This document shows, in pieces, positions 22,910 through 36,127 of a stretch of DNA of 64,000 bases. This stretch comes from Marvania coccoides (Eukaryota; Chlorophyta; Trebouxiophyceae; Chlorellales; Chlorellaceae). The first letter of the stretch is position 1. The number at the start of each line of letters is the position of its first letter. The position numbers and the translations under genes were made by a program. The stretch covers positions 1,183,501 through 1,247,500 of the forward strand of contig OY978098.1 of the NCBI GenBank assembly GCA_963854735.1, in the 5' to 3' direction. The notes under the pieces are model-generated. The model worked only from the letters and a program-made list of their open reading frames with translations, searched no databases and was not told the origin of the DNA.

Positions 22910-24516
22910 TTACGTCTTCAGCGGTTTCTTCTTTTCCCTGTCCGCGATCTTCACGTAGTCCGCTGGCCCCTGCCTGAACCTCCCGCGCCCGTCCTCCCCT
23001 CCCGTCACCTTCTTCTTCACGATCTGCACCACGTCCTCGTCCTCCAGCTGGTGGGACAGCCCGCACCGCTGCGGCATGTGCTTGGCGCTCAGCCCCCACA
23101 CCAGCGCGTAGTTGATCTCTGCGGTCAGACTCTTGTGGATGTGGTTGCAAAAGTGCTCGATCGCCGTGCCCCCTCGGTCGTCACTCAGCACCACTGGGTC
23201 CCCAAAATCAGGCTTGTTTCCCACCTTTTTCGTGTACACCCGCACCAACCCCATCATGTCCCAGATCATCTCCAGCAACCCGTCCAGATTGAGCTTCTGG
23301 TAGCAAGAAATGGGGATGGAGTGCGGCCGGCGCGCCATTTCGTCCACCTCCTCGATGCTGCAAACGTCAATCTTGTTGTACACGTACAGGCACTTCATGT
23401 ACCGCCGGTTGCCCTCCACCACGTCGATCAGGTCGTCAATGGTGATGTCCTCCTTCAGCAGCACGTCGGCGTTGTGGATTTTGTACTCGCTGAGGATGCG
23501 CTGCACCATTTTCTCATCCATGCGGGTTTGCGGGACCAGAGAGGTCACAGTCAGTCCCCCCGTCTTCTTCTTAGTGAAAGAGATGTTGGGCGGGGAGCGG
23601 TTGAGACGGATTCCCACGGATTCCAGCTCCCGAGTGAGAATTTCGCGGTGGTAATGCGGCTTGCCGGCGTCCAGCACCATCAGCAGCAGGTCGGCAGACT
23701 TGCAGACAGCAATCACCTGGAGACAAGAGATGAAAAGGGAAAAAGGTGCAATATGCAATAAATTCCATGCTTTGGAGGGTAAAAATGAAAGTAAACAGCT
23801 CAAAATGAAAAAAATAGAAAAAAAAACGTCCCGTCCTCTGGGGGCGTCTCACCTGTCGGCCGCGTCCCTTGCCCTCCGCCGCGCCCTCGATGATTCCAGG
23901 CAGATCCAGCATCTGGATCTTGGCGTCTCTGTAGTGGATAACGCCGGGGATGCACGTAAGGGTGGTGAACTCGTACGCTGCCACCTCGCTCTCAGTGCCG
24001 GTGAGATGGGTCAGCAGCGTGGACTTTCCCACAGAAGGGAACCCAATGAGCGCGACACGCCCGTCGCCGTATTTCGTCACCTCGAACCCCTCTCCGGTAC
24101 CGCCAGCGCCCTGCAGGAGTCAAGAAAAGCAGACATTGCACTTTCGGGTTAGTTAGTTGGGAGTGCTATTTGCCAAGGGAAGGGGCTTTACCTTTGCGGG
24201 CTCTTGCAGCTGGGTACGTAATTTTGCGAGCTTTGCTTTGAGCTGGCCCAAATGGTACCTGCAAATTAAAAATTGAGAGAAGGAATGTGAGGAAAATCTG
24301 ACGTAAAGCGCCGTTTTTTATTATTATTATTATTATATAGAGCTGGTTTAAACATACTCGGTGGCCTTATTTTTCTGGGTCCTGTTCATCTGCACCATAG
24401 AGAGAGGGAAGGGAGCAGCGGTGAATGCAACTTTTCTTGGGGAAATTGGCGACGGAAATGATTTGAAGTAGACTTGCCTCGAACTCAATGTCCTTGATTT
24501 TTTCGAGAATACCCAT
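22910..24516 (-). CDS. DRG2: Developmentally regulated GTP-binding protein 2
   Basis: Exons 24516-24478, 24389-24358, 24258-24192, 24110-23853 and 23716-22910 give 400 aa, starting [13 protein letters not shown] as DRG2 proteins do. Intron 1 has a GC donor (GAG/GCAAGT); the others are GT-AG. The G motifs are GFPSVGKST (G1), [10 protein letters not shown] (G2), [18 protein letters not shown] (G3) and NKID (G4), with the DRG-specific helix-turn-helix insert and a C-terminal TGS domain ending in [15 protein letters not shown]2 is a cytosolic TRAFAC GTPase acting with DFRP partner proteins on translation. A short acidic and Gly-rich insert (SDDRGGTA) lies in the TGS domain. Family assignment is very secure; DRG2 is favoured over DRG1 by the N-terminus. 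Confidence 0.95.
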
Positions 24517-25023
24517 GGTTGCTAGGTTAAGAGAGGGGTAAGGCTGCCAAGTGGCAAATTAGGGGTGGTTGTAAGCCCCAAAGGGTTGTGGGGCAACAGA
24601 AAAGTGGGACGGCGGGCCAACGACAACGGCGATGGAGTTGAGGCGCTGTATTATCACGCGTGGAGCCAAGGCGGCGCCCAATTGATACAGAGTTTGATTT
24701 TTAAAGCTCGCTGTTTGGCGACGGCTGTGTTTGCCGCACCTTAAATAATTGGAAACGAAAATGTGATCAAAAAGTATTTGTAAAAGAGGACGCGGCTGCC
24801 GCCTCGTCACGTTGTTTGTGGAAATAATAATATTTCGAATATAACAAAACGGCCGGAACGCTGCATAACGCAAAATACTCGCTCGAAAGAAAATAATAAA
24901 ATTATTATTGCAGCTATTTTTGCCACACACCCCATTTCTTTTGTATTATTATCATTGATTACAAAAAATCGCCACCGATTTTAATCAGCACAGCCTGCCC
25001 CTGGACAGTGCTGTTCCAAGAAT
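24517..25023. other. Divergent intergenic region, DRG2 / M41-like gene
   Basis: About 500 bp, AT-rich, with several ATTATT runs. It holds two promoters. No exon or RNA gene is recognised. Confidence 0.45.
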
Positions 25024-26274
25024 ATGGAGATCACCATGCCCATTACCTCCTCCTGTCTCAGACTCCACCCTCAGCTGGCGTTCAAGGCAGCGCATTTACG
25101 GTCCAAGGCTCGCCAAACACGTTGGACTACAATGCTTCCCCATGCACAGGCCACCGGCGTTCTGACACCCCCCAGCTTGACGGAGCTGCAGGCGTTGCTA
25201 ACAAACGACTCTGAGGACGCTGCAGTCGCCTTGGCCTCCTCTCTGCGCGAGTCCGGAGCCCTTCGCGCTTTTGGTACCTCCCAGCAGGTCCCTAAGCGGT
25301 CTTACACGCTGGAGGAGCTGCGCCTGAACAAAATCGACGCCCAAAGGTTTCTCTCCCCAGAGGACAGCACGCTCAACGAGACGCGCACGGCGCTGCAGTT
25401 GGCTTACGCGGTGGGCCTCTCCGCAGCGTATCTTAATCATGTAGTTTCCATGGTGGAGCTGGTGCAATGGGTAATAATAACAGCATTCATCCTCACGGCC
25501 GACCAAGTTGCCTCCCAGGGCGGGTTGGAGGCAAGTCAACGATATGGCATACAACCATGTCAATCCCTCGCATTTGACTTATTTTAATATTTTCTAATTA
25601 AGAAATTCCTGCTGGCTTGCAGGCGCTGGCAGTCGACTCCGTAGGCCGGCTGTTGCACCCCACCTACGCCCGCCGTGTGGCGCTGCATGAAGCTGGACAC
25701 TTCTTGGTCGCTTATCTCTTAGGACTCCTCCCCAAAGGCTACACGCTGACCAGCTGGGACGCCTTCATTTCAAACCGCACGCTCAACGTCCAGGCGGGCA
25801 CCACATTCTGCGACGGCGCGTTCCAGCGGGAGGTGGCCTCAGGCAAGCTCAGCTCCTCGTCGTTGGACGTGTACAGCTGTGTGGCGTTGGCGGGGGTAGC
25901 CACCGAGTGGCTGAGGTTTGGGCACGCGGAGGGAGGTCTGGCGGACGTGCAGCAGCTGGACGGGCTCATGCGGGCGCTGGGGTTCACGCAGGCAAGGCTT
26001 CATTTTATTGAGACACCCCGAAGCTCAAATTTTAGCTGCGCGCAGTCTTTTTCTTTTAATATCAATTGATGTGTGTGTGTGTGTGTGTGTGTGTGCTTTT
26101 CTGCAGAAAAAAGCGGATGATCAGGTGCGGTGGGCAGTGCTCAATGTTGTGACGCTGCTGCGGCGGCACGCTGCCACCCAGGATCGGTTGGCTGAAGCCA
26201 TGGCCAAGGGAGCGGGGGTGGGGGAGTGCATGGCAGTGGTGGAGGCAGCGCTGGCAGGCAGCGGCGACATTTGA
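25024..26274 (+). CDS. FtsH-like M41 zinc-protease domain protein lacking AAA module, plastid
   Basis: Exons 25024-25530, 25623-25991 and 26107-26274 give 347 aa. Both introns have GC donors (GAG/GCAAGT and CAG/GCAAGG) and AG acceptors; reading through the first region matches the plant family only if these are used. The protein has a transit-like N-terminus, one hydrophobic helix (about residues 138-160) and the motif RRVALHEAGHFLVAYLLG with an intact HExxH, then LNVQAGTTFCD, CVALAGVATEWL and GFTQKKADDQVRWAVLN. It belongs to the plant family of stress-regulated, plastid ATP-independent M41-like proteins. Whether it is a protease is unknown. A (TG)n tract sits in intron 2. Confidence 0.9.
26068..26096. 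repeat. (TG)n microsatellite in an intron
   Basis: About 13 TG units lie just before the branch and acceptor region of intron 2 of the M41-like gene. Confidence 0.85.
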
Positions 26275-26564
26275 TTGATTAACGCTTTAACTATCAACCT
26301 GTTTTTTCCAGAAATGAGTTTTCTCCTTATGTACGTATCAATTGTATATTCTGCAACTACCTGGCTGGCCCACCTCACCTGGCCTCCCCCCCTCCCCCTG
26401 TAACCACCGAATGCTATCATCTATCGCGCCGCACTCTTCTCCTCAACTCCAAATCGGGCGTTGCATATATTTACATAGAGAAAAAGGGGGTGCGCTGACG
26501 TCAAGTTATATACTTCCAATTACATCATTTAATACTTTTTTTTTTCCGGCTTTCCGTTGGGTAA

Positions 26565-27457
26565 TCACGCAGAGGTGTCCTTCTGCACGATCACCTTGAA
26601 GCTGCCCACCACCTCGGGGTGCAGCTTCACAGTAGCTTCGTAGGTACCCAGGGTCTTCACCTCAGGCATGGTCACGTCCCGCTTGTCCAGCTTGCGTCCC
26701 GTCTGCAGCTCAATGGCAGCCACCACGTCGGCGCTGGTGACCGACCCGAAGATCGCCTCCTTCTCTCCCACCTTCTTCTTAATGATGAACTTGCCGATGG
26801 TGGCAAGCGCGGTGGCCATGGCCTGGGCCTTGGCGCGCTCCTCAAGGCGCGCCCGCTCCTCCGCCTCCTGCTGCCGCTTGATCTGCCCCAGGATGGCGTC
26901 GGTGGCCACGGTGGCAAGGCCCTGGGGGGAAAGGTCTGTGGATAGAGGGGGGAAATGAAGGGAGAGAGTAAAAGTTAATTTTCGGTTTTGGCAAACTTGA
27001 AGATCTCTAAAAGACCCTCTTTAAACTTAAAAAATAGAGCAATGCGCTGATGCTGATTTCTTTATTCATCAATACGGAAAACAATCGTGGATAGCGCTGC
27101 TGCTTACAGTTGCGGAAGTACCCCAGAGGCACCGCCTTGAGGTCTCCCGCTGCGCCAAGCTCAGGGACGTTCTTGGTGAGAACGACCTGGGTCTTCTTGG
27201 TGACGGCGCGCATGGCCATCACGCGCACGGCGCCAGAGCGGGAGGCAGCGGCGGAGGGGGCAGCAACGAATGGACTGGTGCTGGCCTGCAACAGAGAAGA
27301 AGAAGAACGAGTGACCCACCACATAGAGGTGAAAAACGGGCCCAGGCGGCGATGGTGGCTGCTAAGCCGACTACAATGTAGTATAATTGCAAGGGAACGA
27401 CGTGCTGGAACTCACGACGCTGTTGGCCCGCATTCCTGTGAAAGTCGTCATCGACAT
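26565..27457 (-). CDS. rpl9: Plastid ribosomal protein bL9
   Basis: Exons 27457-27416, 27285-27108 and 26935-26565 give 196 aa. The first 50 residues are a Ser/Ala/Arg-rich transit peptide. The mature part follows bL9: VVLTKNVPELGAAGDLKAVPLGYFRNYLSP (the L9 signature region, cut by intron 2 within Tyr), a long charged helix with KRQQEAEERARLEERAKAQ, and the C-terminal domain with GSVTSADVVAAIE and VQKDTSA. It is part of the large subunit of the organelle ribosome, presumably plastid given the transit peptide character; a mitochondrial location is the alternative. Divergent from the HYPK gene with 339 bp between starts. Confidence 0.93.
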
Positions 27458-27796
27458 GTTATTAATTTGCGCAGTGCGCTACCCCCACACCTCAAAATCG
27501 GTCTAGTGAAATGATGTTGTAAAAATTAAGAGAAATCGGTGAAGTATTGAGCATCGAAAGGATGAGCCGTCGGCAATTTTCCACCTTCCGACGGAAAAAT
27601 CCTGCTACTCCAAGTTAGATGTTCACGTTTTAAAAGTGTGATGTTGAGTCAATCAGATTCCATTGTCCTCGAGGGCCAGCTGAGGTTCTGATATATTTTA
27701 AGAGGATTAATTTTATTTTATTTCGAAAGATCCACCGCTTTTGAACAGCATTTAGACGTAAACAACCCTTTGAAAACAGCATAAATCAACCGTGAA
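27458..27796. other. Divergent intergenic region, bL9 / HYPK
   Basis: AT-rich promoter region. Nothing else is recognised. Confidence 0.45.
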
Positions 27797-28225
27797 ATGG
27801 CAGATGAAGAGGAGCGGGAGGCGGGTCCCAAGACCCGCACCGGCGCAGAGCAAGCAGCGGCGTTGGACCGAGTCACAGACCAAGTGAGTTATTCGATTAA
27901 TATGGAGGGAAAACGTGTAGCTCGCTATTTCTTTACCGTTAAAATTCAAAGCATAATGTTGTTTTTGCAGGAGGAGGAGCGGGAGATGAAGCCTGCCGAC
28001 ACAAAAAAGATCCAGCAGGCGATGGCGGCGCTGGCAGCGCAGCAGCGCGCGACAATGGAAGTGCAGCGGCAACGGGAGAAGGAGCTGGCCGCGGTGAAGG
28101 TGGCTGCCGCGGACATAGCGTTGATAGCATCGGAGTTTGAGTTGGACAAAAAGAAGGCTGAGCGGGCGTTGAGAGAGAACAGAGGGGACTTGAAAACAGC
28201 GATCGAGGCCCTGCTCCAATCATAG
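27797..28225 (+). CDS. HYPK: HYPK-like UBA domain protein
   Basis: Exons 27797-27883 and 27971-28225 (phase 0) give 113 aa. The N-terminal half is charged and helical (QQAMAALAAQQ), and the C-terminus is the HYPK-type UBA domain: KELAAVKVAAADIALIASEFELDKKKAERALRENRGD in outline, ending AIEALLQS. HYPK is a small ribosome-associated subunit of the NatA N-terminal acetyltransferase complex with chaperone-like activity. The NAC-alpha protein shares the same UBA fold but has an upstream NAC domain, which is absent here. Next to a gene encoding a 47-residue polyglutamine tract. Confidence 0.9.
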   Translation: MADEEEREAGPKTRTGAEQAAALDRVTDQVSYSINMEGKRVARYFFTVKIQSIMLFLQEEEREMKPADTKKIQQAMAALAAQQRATMEVQRQREKELAAVKVAAADIALIASEFELDKKKAERALRENRGDLKTAIEALLQS

Positions 28226-28623
28226 ACGTTATTTTGGCGCGCATTTAGTGTAAGCAATTATACCGGGGGGGTTTGAGCGGAGAGAGCGCTTGGTGGAGCG
28301 ACCGCCTGATGCTTCTTCGTCAGCTGGGATGGTGCGTCAGCTCAGAAGCAGCTGTATGCCTTGAGTCCACCCTTACTCAAATTGAGGACATGCTACTGGA
28401 GATTATGAACTGACATGGAACTAACCAAAACCAATAGAGGGAAATGACAGCGAATAACTTGACATATTCTTTATGTCATGTATGTTTGAGTAATCTGCAC
28501 TCATTCTTGGTGCTCTTTAAATAAAGCAGCGCCGCCCCTTTCCAAGATAATTCAATATATATTTTAATTCAAAATCCCTTGGGTTGCTCGATTCGGCCTC
28601 GAACTTGATGCTGCCGACAGGAA
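28226..28623. other. Intergenic, HYPK to J-like gene
   Basis: 398 bp with the HYPK 3' end and the next promoter; nothing else is recognised. Confidence 0.45.
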
Positions 28624-30102
<1,479 letters not shown>

Positions 30103-30573
30103 CTGACGATGATATGAATAAATAAATGCATGTGAATTTTACACAATTTCATTAATTCTTGTATTCGCTACATTTTACGCTAGCAAAAAAGCACCGGGGC
30201 CCTATGGCGACGGTATATCAAAAACGGGAAGAAAGAAATATGCAAAGGGAACAAAGGTGTTGTTGTCTCTAAGCGCACACGCGTTTATACGAGGAGAAAA
30301 AATCGAGCTGAAAAATAACAGAAGGGCATATTAGGTTCAGAAGGGCATATTCTGATATCGAAGGGGGAGTAGGGAAAAAAGAAAGAAAGGGTATATTTGT
30401 CAAAGAAGAAGCACACTGGCGGGATGCATGCAAATCGCTGCTCTTATTGAATCACTTGTTGCTTGCTGCTGCCGCCAAAACAGTGAGAGGAAGAAAGGAA
30501 GAAAGGAAGACAGTCCCCTCTAACCTAATTCCTCCATCCCTCACCCACGCTCTGCTTTTACATCGGCGTTTTT
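30103..30573. other. Intergenic between convergent J-like and thiolase genes
   Basis: Holds AATAAA at 30117-30122, a direct repeat (AGAAGGGCATATT) near 30322-30355 and A/G-rich runs. No gene is seen. Confidence 0.45.
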
Positions 30574-32050
30574 TCAGACGCGCGCATCGCGGGAGAGTCC
30601 AGCCGCCAGGCTGGGCGCTGCGCGGGTGTTGGCGAACCCATCGTCCAGGTCCCCACGCTCAAACACCGCAGCTGCGCCCATGCCGCTGCCGATGCACATC
30701 GACACCACCCCGAAACGTGCGGCCCGTCCCCGCCGCTTCAGCTCATACGCCAGAGTGGAGGTCTGGCGCGCTCCTGTGCACCCCAACGGGTGTCCCAGAG
30801 CGATGGCACCACCGTTGGGGTTCACCTTGTGCTCGTCGATGCCCAGAGTGTCCACCGAGTACTTTGCCTGCGAGGCGAACGCTTCATTGATTTCAAACAC
30901 GTCGATGTCGTCCAAGGTCAGCCCAGCAGCCTTGACGGCGGCAGGGATTGCCACCGCGGGCCCCACGCCCATGATGGCGGGCGGCACGCCTACCGCGGAG
31001 AAGGAGCGGAACACCAGCAGCGCGGGGAGACCCCGGCGCAGCGCCTCCCGCCGCGTCATCAGCAGGCAGGCCGCCGCGCCGTCGGTGACCTGCGAGGAGT
31101 TTCCCGCGGTGGTGGTGCCGTTTTTCTTGAACGCAGGGCGCAGCGCGGACAGCGAGGCCGCCGTGGTGCCCGCCCGAATGCCGTCGTCTGCAGCCACCGT
31201 CACCCTCCGCTCCTCCCCGCTCTTCGGGTCTTTCTGCACTGTGTCCACGGCCACAATCTCCTCCCTGAACTTGCCCGCGGCCTGCGCCGCCGCCGCCTTG
31301 GCGTGTGACTTGGCAGCGAACGCGTCCTGCGTCTCGCGGCTCACGCCAAACTGGGCGGCCACGTTCTCGGAAGTGAGGCCCATCGGCAGCAGGCAGTCCG
31401 CGGCGCAGGGGGTGTCGGCTACCTTGGGGTTGACGCCGCCCTCCCAGGCCATGGGGTTGGAGGACATGGACTCTACCCCTCCTGCCAGGCCTATGGTGTA
31501 CATTCCCGCCTTGATGGCGGCCGCCACGTTGGCGATGGCCTGCAGCCCCGAGGAGCACTGCCGGTTGACGGTCTGCACGGGCACGGTGTTGGGGAACCCC
31601 GCGTAGAACATGGCCATGCGGCACTCGTTGGCGCGCTGGGAGGAGGGGCCCAGGACGGAGCCAATGACGACATCGCCGATGGCCTCGGGTTCCACGCCGG
31701 AGCGTCGGAGGGTCTCCTTGAGGACGACCGCGACGAGGTCGTCGGCGGGGGTGTCTTTCAGGCCGCCGCGGCGGGCGCGGCAGAGAGGGGTGCGGCAGGC
31801 AGAGACGATGACGACGTCGTCCAGGGAGCCTGCCTGGCGCTCGTAGGCCGCGGAGTCGCCAGCGGAAGTGGGGTGGGTGGAGAGGTGCTGGGAGCCGGCG
31901 GGAGGGTCCTGCGAGACGGCGTGGCGGAAATGCGAAAGGTTAAACGAGGGGCCCGAAACGAAGATTGAAAAGATCAGCGGGGAAACGGACCAGGTGCAGG
32001 TGCTGCAGCAGCACACGCTGCCGCTCGGCAGCTTTGGTGTGGGAATCCAT
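30574..32050 (-). CDS. KAT: 3-ketoacyl-CoA thiolase, peroxisomal (PTS2)
   Basis: Exons 32050-31991 and 31908-30574 give 464 aa. Exon 1 encodes a PTS2 signal, RQRVLLQHL, in the same place and nearly the same words as plant KAT proteins, so the enzyme should be imported into peroxisomes and the leader cleaved. The thiolase core is complete: nucleophile NRQCSSGLQA, GGVESMSSNPMAWEG, FEINEAFASQ, GHPLGCTGAR and the second Cys in CIGSGMGAA. It performs the last step of fatty acid beta-oxidation. The intron 1 donor reads GTCCGT, weaker than consensus, but phase and the PTS2 support it. Confidence 0.95.
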
Positions 32051-32325
32051 CGCAAACGCAGCGGTGAGAGAGTGTTTGACAAAGGTTTAAGAGAGCCGGC
32101 TTGATGTTTTTAAACGTCGGGGCGTTGTTTCAGGCAGCTGGGTTGCCCTGGTGCCTTGCCTTGGTTCCAAAATAGTTTTTAAATGAAAATTCTGCGAGCG
32201 GCTTTGGATTTGCACATTTTGGGCCGGGCTGGAAAAAATTCGAATAAAATTCGCTCGGAGGTCAATTACGCAATTTGACTGGCCAAACGCATTAATTTAA
32301 AGTTGCATTGTCGAAGCGAACCTCA

Positions 32326-33636
32326 ATGAAGGCGTGCCTTCTTCGATCTGGGCCCCAGCTTCTGATCACATCGTTTAGCTCGTGTAAGAGGTTATTCTGT
32401 TCTGAAAGCTCTTTAAGCTTGCTGTGAAGCTGACCCGTTGTCAAATTTGTTCATCCTCCACAGACTCGCGTTGCGCCAGCCTGTCTCACAGGCTGTTCAG
32501 CCAGCTCTTCTCCTCCACCACCGTTGCCGCTCCTCAGGCCTTCACTCCTGCCAGGCCTGTTTTTCGCTGCTGGGCACCTCACACAAAATCAATGTGCGCC
32601 ATGGCTTCTGCCCCCTCTGGCAGCGTCCTCGAAATTGAGCGAGTTCCCTGCCTTTCGGTGAGCAAACAGAAGATAGGCTATAGCATATTCATGTTTCATC
32701 TTCATACAGCACCCTCACAATTTAATTTTTGGTAGCCTTAAATAGTATAAAATTCATTCGTTGCTCTGCCATGCTTCTCCCTGTAGGACAACTACTCGTG
32801 GCTGCTGCACGAGCCCTCCTCGGGCGCCACCGCTGTTGTGGACCCAGCGGAGGAAGGCCCAGTCGTGCAGGCGCTGCAAGAGCGAGGCTGGACACTCACT
32901 CACATCCTGAACACGTACGCCTCGCAATTCTCTCTGTTTCTTTCATCTTGTTTTAGATGCATTTTCGTCCTTAATAATTGATTCAAGTATCGCTGAATTC
33001 CTCTTGGTTCGTGTCTTTCCTTTCAGGCATCACCACTGGGACCACACCGGTGCCAACCTGGCCCTGAAATCCAAATACAACGCCACGGTCGTCGGCCCTG
33101 CTGCTGACGCCGAACGCATCCCAGGCATCGATGTGCATCTGTCGGACGGCGACCGCTACTCCCTCGGCGCCTCAGAGCTGATATGCTTCGACACCCCTGG
33201 CCACACAAAGGGCCACGTCACTTTCTATTCTGCTGACTCCTCCGCCCTGTTCCCGGGGGACACGCTGTTCTCGCTGGGGTGCGGGCGGCTGTTTGAGGGC
33301 ACCCCTGCGCAGATGTGGGCGTCGCTGTCCAAGCTGATACCCCTTCCGGACGATACTCGAGTGTTTTGCGCCCACGAGTATACTCAGAGCAACGCCAAGT
33401 TTGCCGTGTCCATCGACCCCTCCAACGCTGACTTGCAGAGGAAGGCAGCGGAGGTGGCGACGGCAAGGGAGCGGGGGGAGCCCACCGTGCCGAGTTTGTT
33501 GGGGGTGGAAAAGAGGACGAACCCGTTTTTGAGGCCTGACGACCCAGCCATCAGGCAGGCGCTGGGCGTGGCGGCGGATGCGAGCAACGAGGAGGCGTTC
33601 GCGGCCATTCGCAAGGGAAAGGACGACTTCAGGTGA
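32326..33636 (+). CDS. GLX2: Glyoxalase II (hydroxyacylglutathione hydrolase), organellar
   Basis: Exons 32326-32383, 32464-32657, 32787-32914 and 33027-33636 give 329 aa. The first 70 residues are Ser/Arg/Leu rich, an organelle targeting peptide. The metallo-beta-lactamase core starts DNYSWLLHEP and has the binuclear metal site THHHWDHTGAN, then FDTPGHTKGHVTFY, FPGDTLFSLGCGRLFEGT, and FCAHEYTQSNAKFA, with a C-terminal glutathione-binding region (RKAAEV, VPSLLGVEKRTNPFLR). It hydrolyses S-lactoylglutathione to lactate and glutathione, the second step of methylglyoxal detoxification. All metal ligands are present. The extra exons upstream of the catalytic domain are supported by phase. Confidence 0.94.
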
Positions 33637-33994
33637 AAAATACTTTGCCCCCTCCACCCTTCATCTGTTTCTGTTTTGGGTTTTTATCCTTGTTCGTTGT
33701 TTTGGGAGCATCAGGAGTTGAAATATATTTGATTTAGAAGCCCATAGTAGTAACAGAGAGAGTCGACGAGTGAAAGAGCGTCATTTGGCCCCTGCTGCAG
33801 GGCAGGTAGCTCGCTGAGCAGCGCTGTGAGCCTGCTGCGCATGGCGTGGGGGGTGGGCAGGCAGCAGGTGCGCAATGCATTTTTGTAGCGGAAAAAGATT
33901 TATGTACATACAAATTTGAGTATTTGTATAAGAAAACCACAAGTTTGTCAAAGTTGAATTGCCGTTGTTCCTTCCTCCTCAATTTCTACCTCCC
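33637..33994. other. Intergenic between convergent GLX2 and TPK genes
   Basis: 358 bp, two 3' ends. One GC-rich island near 33790-33870 has no coding signal I trust. Confidence 0.4.
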
Positions 33995-34989
33995 TCATAC
34001 TTGCCCGTTGGCCTTAGTTTCCAGCGTGTCCCTCAGCTCCGTGGTCCATATCAAATCCACGTCAGTTTCCACCTCTATCTCGTCACTCTCCAGTACATTG
34101 CTGGTACTGACAAGCCCGCCAATCTCCATCCTCGTATCGCTCAAATTCCACCGCAGCCCGCTCGTGGAGGCCACCGCAGGACCCATCAGCGGCACCAGCC
34201 CGCAGGTGGGGCCCTCCACCGGCCGGTACGGCCGAATCACGGCCTTGCCAGCCGGAATCAGCCGCGTCAGGTTGCCGTCCCCGCACAGCACAATATTCAC
34301 GCCTCTAAAAGTATACAGCGTCGACAGATTCGATAGGATGTGGTCCAGCCGCCCGCCATGCGCCCCCAGCGCCACCACGGTGTCCACATTTCTTTCCACC
34401 CCGCTCTCTTTTTCGCTTTCATCCTGCCTGCCGCTCCCCGACGCCATGAGGTTCGATTCGATGAAGGTGATGCACTTCTGCAGGTCCGTGGACATTTGGT
34501 CGTGGGAGAGGTCCTTTACGGCGACCCCCTGGCGGGTGTAGAACTCCAGCACGTCTGGTCTGACGGAGTCGAGGTCGCCTTTGATGAGGTGCGGGAGAAA
34601 GCGAGCACGGACCTGCTCTGCAGGCTCGTTGGGAAACATGGCGGGGACCTCGTCGTGCAGGCGGTTGGCCCCACCGTCGGCGCACACCCGAAACACGGCT
34701 GCAGCAAAAAAATCAGAGTGTGAGCGTGCGAAAACTAAAAAAGAAAAGAGAGTAGTTGAGAAGCATCTATTCACTTTTAAAGAGGCCGTTTTGAGTTCAA
34801 AAAGTAGGAAGTTATGTTCAAAACTTGTGATTTATATTGTATTGACGGTTAAGTACCTTTTTCCAGGAGCCTGGGGGTCACCGCTGGGAGGCGCCAGTTA
34901 AGAATGATAACAGCGACGTTGTGCACGTGTACAGAGGGGTCCAGAAAGGCGCTGCTCACCACCCGGGTGCCAGGTTCCGAGGAGGACAT
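33995..34989 (-). CDS. TPK: Thiamine pyrophosphokinase
   Basis: Exons 34989-34857 and 34698-33995 (phase 1) give 278 aa from the first in-frame ATG. The core follows plant TPK: VIILNWRLP, then RVCADGGANRLHDE, KGDLDSVRPDVLEFY, DLSHDQMSTDLQKCI, ALGAHGGRLDHILSNL, GPTCGLVPLMGPA and GLRWNLSDTRMEIGGLVSTSN. It transfers pyrophosphate from ATP to thiamine, making the TPP cofactor. The same reading frame stays open and GC-rich for about 120 nt upstream of the chosen ATG (to about 35109) with Ser/Arg-rich, transit-like content, so an upstream exon and an organelle form are possible. Confidence 0.93.
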
Positions 34990-35396
34990 TCCTGCTGCGG
35001 CGGAAGGGCTGCTGAACGCGCTCAAGCGTCGAAATTTTGACGGGCGGAGGATGCCACCGCCGGTGCGCGAAAAGGTATGCTGGCACAAGCGTGAGGTCCT
35101 GAGCCCCAAAATTTGAGTAAAATACGTTATGGTGGACTCTACAACGATACGAACGTGGGAGGAAACGGTACGAGTGTGGGGATTTTAAGATCGAAATAAA
35201 CCCCAAGGGCAGAATACGGCGGTTCGGGAGATTGTCGCGAACAACTGGATGCATCAATAATTTTTTAAATATTTTGCAGCGCCTGTTTCTCTGAAATTAT
35301 GCCAACATTGCCAAGAAAAAAGGCACGAGTAAAAAAGTTTGTGAAAAATAGCGTTATTCAACTTCTGCTTGTTCACGCTAAAATATATTAATAAAT
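34990..35396. other. Divergent intergenic region, TPK / selenoprotein T
   Basis: The first 120 nt next to TPK are GC-rich and open in the TPK frame (possible extra coding sequence). The rest is AT-rich promoter. Confidence 0.4.
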
Positions 35397-36127
35397 ATGA
35401 AGAAGCTCTTGCTACTTTTGGCTGTGTTCATCGCCATGACGACAGAGTCTTCGGGCAAACTGGTGAGTAGCGTGAATCTTTTATTATTATTATTTTTCCT
35501 TCGTCTGAACAAGTTCATTCGACGTCTGTTTCCAAATGTATATTGCAGGATTCCACCCAGGCAGCCGTCACCATCAGCTTCTGCACCTCCTGATCTTTCA
35601 GAGGCGCTGCCGTTCAGGTCCAACAGGCCCTGCGACAGCGCTTCGGCCACGTTCCCATTCACCTTCAAAACCACCCTCCCACCCCCACAAAGGTAAGAAG
35701 GGACTCCAGCCTCCATTTTCAAACGCTCAGTTCTCTCTTCAAACATCCACCTCAACCGACTGCTCTTCCTGCTCGCTCCGAATTTAATTCTATCAATCGC
35801 ATTCTTCTGCAGGCCTTCGTCGCCCAAATCATCAACATTGCACAGTACGCCGCCATCGCCTTCGTTCTGGCGGGCCAACAGATCTGTACCACGCTTGGCG
35901 TTGTGTTGCCAGCTGAGTTTTTGGCTGGGCTGACAGAGAAGCGGTGGTCCCTAGTAATGGGCATTTGGTTCTTTGGAAACACGATAGTCAACGGCCTCAT
36001 CTCCACCGGGGCATTCGAGATTTCGGTGGGCAATGACGTCATTTTTAGTAAAATTGAAACCGGGCGGATGCCGTCGCTGGAGGAGATCGTGACAGGCGTG
36101 CAAGAAGCCTTTGCAGCGATGGGTTGA
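35397..36127 (+). CDS. SELENOT: Selenoprotein T (in-frame TGA read as selenocysteine)
   Basis: Exons 35397-35462, 35549-35692 and 35813-36127, all phase 0, give 174 aa if TGA at 35591-35593 is decoded as Sec. Exon 1 is a signal peptide (MKKLLLLLAVFIAMTTE). Exon 2 carries the redox motif F-C-T-S-U, a SelT CxxU site at the end of a beta strand, then a helix (VQVQQALRQRFG). Exon 3 encodes two hydrophobic helices and the diagnostic block NTIVNGLISTGAFEISVGND followed by KIETGRMPSLEEIV. SelT is an ER-membrane thioredoxin-like oxidoreductase. Treating TGA as stop would end the protein at 36 aa, while the frame continues with family homology. A SECIS-like fold lies 50 nt past the stop. Confidence 0.93.

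Noticed and set aside
30574..31908. Thiolase starting inside the intron frame with a long Ser/Phe leader
   Set aside because: That leader is intron sequence; the spliced exon 1 encodes an exact PTS2 signal.
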